DNA of 37,101 nucleotides, taken from an uncultured Prevotellaceae bacterium (GTDB taxonomy: Bacteria > Bacteroidota > Bacteroidia > Bacteroidales > Bacteroidaceae). The position numbers and the translations under genes were made by a program. The notes under the pieces were generated by a model. It did not search any database. It was given only the letters and a program-made list of their open reading frames with translations, and was not told where the DNA came from. The stretch spans positions 1 through 37,101 of the forward strand of contig CACZVX010000019.1 of the NCBI GenBank assembly GCA_902784755.1, in the 5' to 3' direction. How positions within the stretch are numbered: position 1 is the first letter of the stretch; each line of letters begins with the position of its first letter. Of this stretch, positions 31,922 through 37,101 are shown piece by piece.

Positions 31922-33217
31922 ATGAAACTGAAGTCTTTCAAAACACTATTGTTCGTTTTTGCATTAGTCTCCACAACGAACATTTCGGCTACAAACCTGC
32001 AGCCCGTAACTGACATTCTGAAAAAATCACCCACGACGAATGTGGATGGTATCAACTACAAACTTGACTTCAAGAAAAAGGAGGCCAAGGTGATTGCCGG
32101 CAAGAATCTTTATTCCGGAGAAATCGTAATTCCCGACAAATTTACACAAGACAGCATAACCTACTATGTAGAAGAAATAGACGACAACGCTTTCAAGGGA
32201 TCCACTTCACTCACAAGAATCACTATTCCAAATAGCGTTACAAAGATAGGATCTAGCGCCTTTGAGGACTGTACCAGTCTTGAGGAAATCACCATTCCAG
32301 AAACCGTCAGAGAAATTAAGAGCGGAACCTTCTCAGGATGCAGCAGCCTGAAAACCGTCAATCTCCATAACGATATCACCAGCATTGGTCAGGGTGCCTT
32401 TAAGAAATGCACCTCTCTGGAGGAAATCACCATTCCTGAAGACATCACTTCCCTACCTTACAATTTGTTCTTAGGCTGTTCAAGTCTGAGAATCATCAAC
32501 CTGCCCTCGGGACTGGAGAAAATCGGTTATTCCTGTTTCCAGGACTGCTCTTCACTCGAAGAGATTGAGATTCCCAATAGTGTGAAAGCCATTGGATGGG
32601 TGGCCTTTAAGAACTGCACTTCACTCAAGAGTTTCTCCTTCACCACAAGCATGGACAATATTGCTAACAGCATTTTCGAAGGATGCTCCAGCCTGAAGGA
32701 GGTAAACATCACGAACTCTATCAAGGGTATCGACCATGATGCTTTCAAAGGATGTGCCAGTCTTGACAGTATCTATATTCCAAACAGCGTACGCTCAATG
32801 GCAAGCAGCGTTTTTGAGGATTGCCACAACCTCGCTATTGTAAATATACCTAATGGAATCAAGAGCATTTCTTCAAAGATCTTCAAGAATTGCACGGCAT
32901 TGGCTAAAATAGATATTCCTTATTCTGTAAAGGAAATCGAATCAGACGCCTTCAATGGATGCAGTTCCCTGGGTATCATTGATTTGCCAAGTAGTGTGGA
33001 GGAAATCGGAGGTGGTGCTTTTGACGACTGCCATTCACTCAATACCGTTATCGTACGTTCCGGCAAACCCGTGAAAATCAAGAAGAGTTCTTTCAGTAAG
33101 TCCATGCAGAAGGAAGGCGTTTTCTATGTTCCCATCGCTACCGTTTACCGCAGCGACCCCAAGAGTGCGTGGAGCAAGGTCTATAACATCAAAAACCTTA
33201 ACGACCGCACACGATAG
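31922..33217 (+). CDS. BspA-like leucine-rich repeat surface protein
   Basis: A 431-residue secreted protein. The signal peptide (MKLKSFKTLLFVFALVSTTNISA, no lipobox) is followed by about 60 residues and then about 13 LRR_5/TpLRR repeats from about residue 80 to 390. Twelve are exactly 23 residues with no gaps, built on I-x-I-P-x-S-V-x-x-I-x-x-x-A-F-x-x-C-x-S-L. The C-terminal 45 residues (GVFYVPIATVYRSDPKSAW) look like the capping module common in BspA proteins. Such proteins sit on the surface and may bind host or bacterial partners; the ligand is unknown. No secretion-system sorting domain is obvious. Single-gene unit, divergent from nuo. Confidence 0.88.
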   Translation: MKLKSFKTLLFVFALVSTTNISATNLQPVTDILKKSPTTNVDGINYKLDFKKKEAKVIAGKNLYSGEIVIPDKFTQDSITYYVEEIDDNAFKGSTSLTRITIPNSVTKIGSSAFEDCTSLEEITIPETVREIKSGTFSGCSSLKTVNLHNDITSIGQGAFKKCTSLEEITIPEDITSLPYNLFLGCSSLRIINLPSGLEKIGYSCFQDCSSLEEIEIPNSVKAIGWVAFKNCTSLKSFSFTTSMDNIANSIFEGCSSLKEVNITNSIKGIDHDAFKGCASLDSIYIPNSVRSMASSVFEDCHNLAIVNIPNGIKSISSKIFKNCTALAKIDIPYSVKEIESDAFNGCSSLGIIDLPSSVEEIGGGAFDDCHSLNTVIVRSGKPVKIKKSSFSKSMQKEGVFYVPIATVYRSDPKSAWSKVYNIKNLNDRTR

Positions 33218-33251
33218 CCATCTAAGTCATTAATAATCAACGTGTTGTATA

Positions 33252-33282
33252 AATGCCGTGGAAGCCTTGCTTCTACGGCATT
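33252..33282 (+). terminator. Long hairpin after the LRR gene, merging into repeat array B
   Basis: Arms 33252-33265 and 33269-33282 pair over 14 bp with one G/T wobble and a 3-base loop, 34 bases past the LRR stop. No T tract follows, so a terminator role is likely but not certain. The right arm includes GGCATT, the start of the first 22-bp repeat unit. Confidence 0.6.
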
Positions 33283-33340
33283 CTTACATCGTCAAAATGG
33301 CATTCTTACAACGCTTCTACGCCATTCTTACAAAGTCTCC
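33277..33340. repeat. Array B of the 22-bp direct repeat
   Basis: Units at 33277-33298, 33299-33320 and 33321-33340. Each has CATTCTTACA after GG or GC. The last unit contains CATTCTTACAAAG exactly as the last unit of array A does, and the first is preceded by TTCTACGG (array A: TTCCACGG). It lies between the convergent ends of the LRR gene and the epimerase gene. Confidence 0.88.
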
Positions 33341-33409
33341 TCAGCATAGAAGAAATTTCTGTATAAAATAGAGGCAAAACTGCTTATTTCATGACAGCAA
33401 TTAACTACC

Positions 33410-34690
33410 TCAAAAATCACGTTCCATCAACTCCAGACACATTCGGGAATTGTGATAAGGACATTTCCAGAAACCCGCCTTATCATCCTTCCGATTGATA
33501 TTCCTTTCAGGATCTCGGCTCCAATACCACTCTCCTCCTTCACAATCTATGAGATTTTCCTTAATGTATTGCCAACCCTTCAACGCCTTTTCAAGGGCTG
33601 ATTCATCTCCGAAATACTGATAAATATTTATCCATCCCACGACATTTTCAGCCTGCACCCACCAATGGCGGTCGGTATCGAGATAACCCGTATCGAGATT
33701 AGCTTCATGAACCATAGAGCCATCGGCATTCAAGCCCTTTTCAGAAGCCTTGGCAACTAACTGGACAATGGGTTCCACCTTTTTCAGAACTTTCGCATCT
33801 CCCAAGACAAGTGCTGCTTCGTGTAACAGCCATGAACATTCGATATCATGCCCATAGCTCTCCAAGGCCCCTGCCTCACGCGTCCAATCCATGTCGAAGA
33901 AAAGATCGAGATGATGGGTCGTGGGATTGAGAATCTTATCGGTAAAGATATCAATCAAGTTGCGGAGAGAAGCTTCCAGTCTGACGATAAAATCGTCAGG
34001 AACTGTTACGCCAATGGGGAGAACAGAGCCGATAGCGGGCACATAGTCGCAACTATCTGCTGCCTTGAGTTCCTTGAGACAACGGTAGAGATTAGTATAA
34101 GGTTCGATAATGTGCAAATGCGTATTCTGCGACTTTGGGAAATTGGCATCAAGTTCTGAGAGCCGCATATCCTCAATCTTCCCCCATTCACGTGTGCAAG
34201 CCTCAATATAGCCGTTGTACTCTGAATCAAATGAATGTTCCTCAATACACTCATAAAGCTGGATAGCATAATCCAAAGCCTCACGGTCACCAGTAGCACG
34301 GACATATTCAGATAGTCCGTAGATTGTGAAGCCAATGGCATAGAATTGCTTTTTCGTGTCTTTCGGCTGTCCCTTGTAATCAAGACTCCAGTAGGTTCCA
34401 CCGTATTCGGTATCGATGAAATGGTCAATGATATAATCCTTGGCACGAGTAGCGGCTTCCAGATATTCAGTTTTCTTCAAAACACGATAGGCTGCAGAAA
34501 ACGACCAAAGAATGCGGGCATTGAGAATACCTCCTTTATCGGCAGTTTTGATAAGTTCACCTTCACCGGTCATCTGCCCGTAAAAACCGCCATTCTCTTC
34601 ATCCACCATGTGGTGAAGCCAGAAGTCCAGGATATTGTTTTCCAATACATCCCGGACTTCAGCTTTAAGTGTCTTTACTTTTGTGTTCAT
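33410..34690 (-). CDS. Cellobiose 2-epimerase (AGE superfamily)
   Basis: A 426-residue cytoplasmic enzyme of the N-acylglucosamine 2-epimerase fold (alpha6/alpha6 barrel). The family turns the reducing-end sugar of beta-1,4 disaccharides between glucose and mannose. Here the likely job is mannobiose to mannosyl-glucose for the GH130 phosphorylase in the same operon. Visible: HMVDEENGGFYGQMT, ARILWSFSAAYR, the histidine of SYGHDIECSWLLHEA near 280, RHWWVQAENVVGW, and the histidine of FWKCPYHNSRMCLEL near 415; these two histidines are the catalytic pair in the family. Its ATG overlaps the stop of the transporter gene by one base. N-acylglucosamine 2-epimerase is the main alternative, less likely given the operon. 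Confidence 0.9.
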   Translation of the reverse strand: MNTKVKTLKAEVRDVLENNILDFWLHHMVDEENGGFYGQMTGEGELIKTADKGGILNARILWSFSAAYRVLKKTEYLEAATRAKDYIIDHFIDTEYGGTYWSLDYKGQPKDTKKQFYAIGFTIYGLSEYVRATGDREALDYAIQLYECIEEHSFDSEYNGYIEACTREWGKIEDMRLSELDANFPKSQNTHLHIIEPYTNLYRCLKELKAADSCDYVPAIGSVLPIGVTVPDDFIVRLEASLRNLIDIFTDKILNPTTHHLDLFFDMDWTREAGALESYGHDIECSWLLHEAALVLGDAKVLKKVEPIVQLVAKASEKGLNADGSMVHEANLDTGYLDTDRHWWVQAENVVGWINIYQYFGDESALEKALKGWQYIKENLIDCEGGEWYWSRDPERNINRKDDKAGFWKCPYHNSRMCLELMERDF

Positions 34691-36033
34691 TATTTCTTGA
34701 TAGGATATTTATAGAGCAGCCACAACATGATGACAATAATGATAGCTGGGAAGATAGAGAACAAAGCCCATGTCATCTCACGCACAGCTTCCATGTTGGT
34801 GATGTTTATAACCGTCTGACCTGTAACTTCATCAGTTCCTGAATAGAAACCGGCAAGGCCCAAAAGTAAGGCTACCAAAGAGCCGGATATGGCAGTACCG
34901 AACTTCTGTGCCATGGTTCCTGATGAGAAAATCAAACCCGTAGAAGAGGTGCCGTTTTTCTCGGTAGCATAATCAGCCACGTCTGCATACATTGACCACA
35001 AGAGTGGAGAATAAAGACCTACGCCAACAGAAGTTAAAACCACAATAGCAATCAGTAGCCAAATATAAGCGGGATTCATCGGAACGAAGAAGAAAGCAAT
35101 GGAGAATACCATACAGATGAGACCTGCAACCATAAAGGCTTTTTTCTTACTGCCCATCCACTGCGTAAACTTCGGAGAAAGGCCTCCGAAAATCATGCAA
35201 GTAACTTCACCGAATGTCATAAAGACTGTGTAGTTGATAATCAATCCGCTGACAGTCACGTCACCATGCAGACAGTATTCCATCAGGTAACCTGCCACAG
35301 CATAACGGAATCCGTTGAAGAAGTTGGTGCAGATACCAATCAGCGTCAGATAAATCCATGGCTTGTTCTTAAACAAATCGGCAAAGGGCTTGAAAGAGAA
35401 CTTCTCAGCGCGAACGGGCTTCAGGCGTTCCTTCGTAAGCAGTCCGCATGCCAAAGTCATGATTGTAGCCACAGCTCCCAGACAGGCACCAAGAACAGCA
35501 TACTGATGCTGAGGCGTTCCGCCTACAAGTTTCTGCAAGTAAGGGAACGACAGCAACGTGATGAATCCCATGGCATAAGCTCCCACCATACGGAAAGAAG
35601 AGAATTGGTTTTTCTCATTATCATCTTCGGTCATTACTCCGAGAAGTGAACCGTAAGGCACGTTTACAGCCGTATAGCAAGCCATCATGAGCAAGTAAAG
35701 GGTATAAGCATAGATACGTTTCCCGACAGGACCGAAATCAGGCGTATAGAGAAGCAAGGCGAAAATCACGCCAAGAGGAACAGCTCCGAAAATCAGCCAT
35801 GGACGATAGGTACCCCATTTTGACTGCGTGCGATCAGCCAAAGAGCCCATCAAAGGGTCGGTAACTACGTCGAACATACGGGCAATCAGCATCAGCGTTG
35901 CCGTGTCTGCAACGGTTAATCCAAAAACATTGGTGAAGAACAGAGGGAATGCTATCGACATCACCTTCCAAGTTATACCACCCGCAGCTGCATCACCCAG
36001 CGCATAACCGATTTTTTCTTTTAAACTTGCCAT
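34690..36033 (-). CDS. GPH-family glycoside/cation symporter
   Basis: A 447-residue inner-membrane carrier with 12 predicted helices and the GPH signature region: KIGYALGDAAAGGITWKVM, then RMFDVVTDPLMGSLADRTQSKWGTYRPWL. MelB and relatives carry disaccharides with sodium or protons. The operon (phosphorylase upstream with 35 bases between, epimerase overlapping downstream) implies import of beta-1,4-mannobiose or mannosyl-glucose from the periplasm. The C-terminus is KYPIKK. Confidence 0.87.
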   Translation of the reverse strand: MASLKEKIGYALGDAAAGGITWKVMSIAFPLFFTNVFGLTVADTATLMLIARMFDVVTDPLMGSLADRTQSKWGTYRPWLIFGAVPLGVIFALLLYTPDFGPVGKRIYAYTLYLLMMACYTAVNVPYGSLLGVMTEDDNEKNQFSSFRMVGAYAMGFITLLSFPYLQKLVGGTPQHQYAVLGACLGAVATIMTLACGLLTKERLKPVRAEKFSFKPFADLFKNKPWIYLTLIGICTNFFNGFRYAVAGYLMEYCLHGDVTVSGLIINYTVFMTFGEVTCMIFGGLSPKFTQWMGSKKKAFMVAGLICMVFSIAFFFVPMNPAYIWLLIAIVVLTSVGVGLYSPLLWSMYADVADYATEKNGTSSTGLIFSSGTMAQKFGTAISGSLVALLLGLAGFYSGTDEVTGQTVINITNMEAVREMTWALFSIFPAIIIVIMLWLLYKYPIKK

Positions 36034-36068
36034 AGATTAATGATTTTTAGCGAGTACAAAGTTACACA

Positions 36069-37101
36069 TTATTTTTTACATTCCATGTTTTTTCTCACCA
36101 ATTTTTTGATGGTTTCTACTGAAGACGCTGTAAAGAGTCCGTCCTCAGGCGTATTCATGCAGTAATCCACCAGACGGTCAATTGTAGAAGTAGCCACATG
36201 CATGCGAGTATCAGCAGAAGCATAATAGATAAACACCTTACCATCTTCGTCGGCAATCCAACCATTGGCAAAGGCCACATTCATCACATCACCCACATAC
36301 TCAGTACCCTCAGGAACAAGGAAGTATCCTCCCGGCTTAGCTATCACTTTCGTGGGATCTTCCAATGACGTCATGTACATATATAATACATAACGAAGAC
36401 CATCGGCCGTGGCACGTACGCCATGGGCCAAATGTAGCCAGCCTTTCGGGGTTTTAAGGGGATGTGGCCCCTCGCCATTCTTCACCTCCGTGATGGTGTG
36501 ATAGTGGCGGGCATTGATAATCATCTCTTCCTTAATCTCTGCATGAGTGATATCATCCACCAAGGCCCATCCTATTCCTCCACCACTTCCTGTATCTATG
36601 AAACCATCTTGCGGACGAGTGTAAAAGGCATATTTCCCATCAACGAATTCCGGATGAAGCACCACATTACGCTGCTGACTACGCGTCTTCAAATCTGGAA
36701 GGCGCTCCCATGTTTTCAGGTCTTTAGTGCGAGCAATAGCAGCCGTTGCCGTTGCAGCGCTTAGGTTTCCAGGCAGACTGTCATCATGACGCTCTGCACA
36801 GAAAACTCCGTAAATCCATCCGTCCTCATGTGCTGTTATACGCATATCATAGATATTCGTAGCGGGAATCTCGTCTTCAGGCATTGTGATGGGCTCATCC
36901 CAAAAACGGAAGTTATCCACACCATTGGGACTTTCTGCGACGGCAAAGAAACTCTTCCTGTCAGCTCCTTCAACACGAACTACCAACACATATTTTCCAT
37001 TAAATTTGATAGCACCAGAATTAAGTGTGGCATTCATCATAATGCGTTGCATCAGATAGGGATTGTCTTTCTCGTTGAAGTCATAGCGCCATTCCAGCGG
37101 T
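36069..37101 (-). CDS. GH130 4-O-beta-D-mannosyl-D-glucose phosphorylase (5' end outside window)
   Basis: The frame stays open to the window edge ([16 protein letters not shown] lies before the first visible ATG at 37052), so the start is outside and 343 residues are visible of about 390 usual. The sequence strongly recalls the Bacteroides fragilis mannosylglucose phosphorylase: [45 protein letters not shown]-like [73 protein letters not shown] and HLAHGVR. It cleaves mannosyl-glucose with phosphate to alpha-mannose-1-phosphate and glucose in the cytoplasm. It is followed by the transporter and the epimerase in one operon; any promoter lies beyond the edge. Confidence 0.92.
   Translation of the reverse strand, partial: PLEWRYDFNEKDNPYLMQRIMMNATLNSGAIKFNGKYVLVVRVEGADRKSFFAVAESPNGVDNFRFWDEPITMPEDEIPATNIYDMRITAHEDGWIYGVFCAERHDDSLPGNLSAATATAAIARTKDLKTWERLPDLKTRSQQRNVVLHPEFVDGKYAFYTRPQDGFIDTGSGGGIGWALVDDITHAEIKEEMIINARHYHTITEVKNGEGPHPLKTPKGWLHLAHGVRATADGLRYVLYMYMTSLEDPTKVIAKPGGYFLVPEGTEYVGDVMNVAFANGWIADEDGKVFIYYASADTRMHVATSTIDRLVDYCMNTPEDGLFTASSVETIKKLVRKNMECKK

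Overview
The window looks like chromosomal DNA of a Prevotella-like Bacteroidales bacterium. Evidence: several Bacteroidales-type promoters (TTTG at -33, TAnnTTTG at -7), a complex I operon with a fused nuoCD and no nuoEFG, a GH130 mannosylglucose phosphorylase with cellobiose 2-epimerase, a BspA-like leucine-rich repeat protein and two gut-Bacteroidetes-type porins. No rRNA, tRNA, insertion sequence, CRISPR array or phage gene was seen. Genus is inferred, not proven.

Layout. Bases 2-8501 run on the plus strand: the 3' part of a putative porin, a class I aminotransferase with an FtsX/LolC-type permease, a tandem pair of acyl-CoA synthetase-like paralogues, and a SpoU-family RNA 2'-O-methyltransferase. 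The methyltransferase ends tail-to-tail with a minus-strand sodium/solute symporter, and the two stop codons share a TTAA. From 8498 to 31749 everything is on the minus strand: porin plus SSS symporter; fucI-fucP (L-fucose uptake and isomerisation); manC-gmd-fcl (GDP-L-fucose synthesis); xylB-xylA; then a ten-gene nuoA-B-CD-H-I-J-K-L-M-N operon. A plus-strand LRR protein diverges from nuoA. The right end holds a minus-strand operon for beta-1,4-mannobiose use: GH130 phosphorylase (cut by the window edge), GPH-family transporter, cellobiose 2-epimerase.

How it fits together. The right-hand operon should turn imported mannobiose into mannosyl-glucose and then mannose-1-phosphate plus glucose. 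Mannose-1-phosphate is the substrate of ManC, which with Gmd and Fcl makes GDP-L-fucose for surface glycans. FucP/FucI feed external fucose into catabolism, but the fuculokinase and aldolase are not here. XylB/XylA handle xylose. The nuo operon encodes the membrane arm and connecting module of complex I without the NADH-oxidising module, so its electron donor is probably not NADH taken directly.

I found no clear new multi-gene system. The least explained signals are non-coding: two arrays of a 22-bp direct repeat about 22 kb apart, and 7-8 bp tandem repeats in every nuo spacer longer than about 10 bp and in the xylB-xylA spacer. The NuoM protein also lacks the conserved transmembrane-helix-7 lysine that NuoL and NuoN of the same operon keep.
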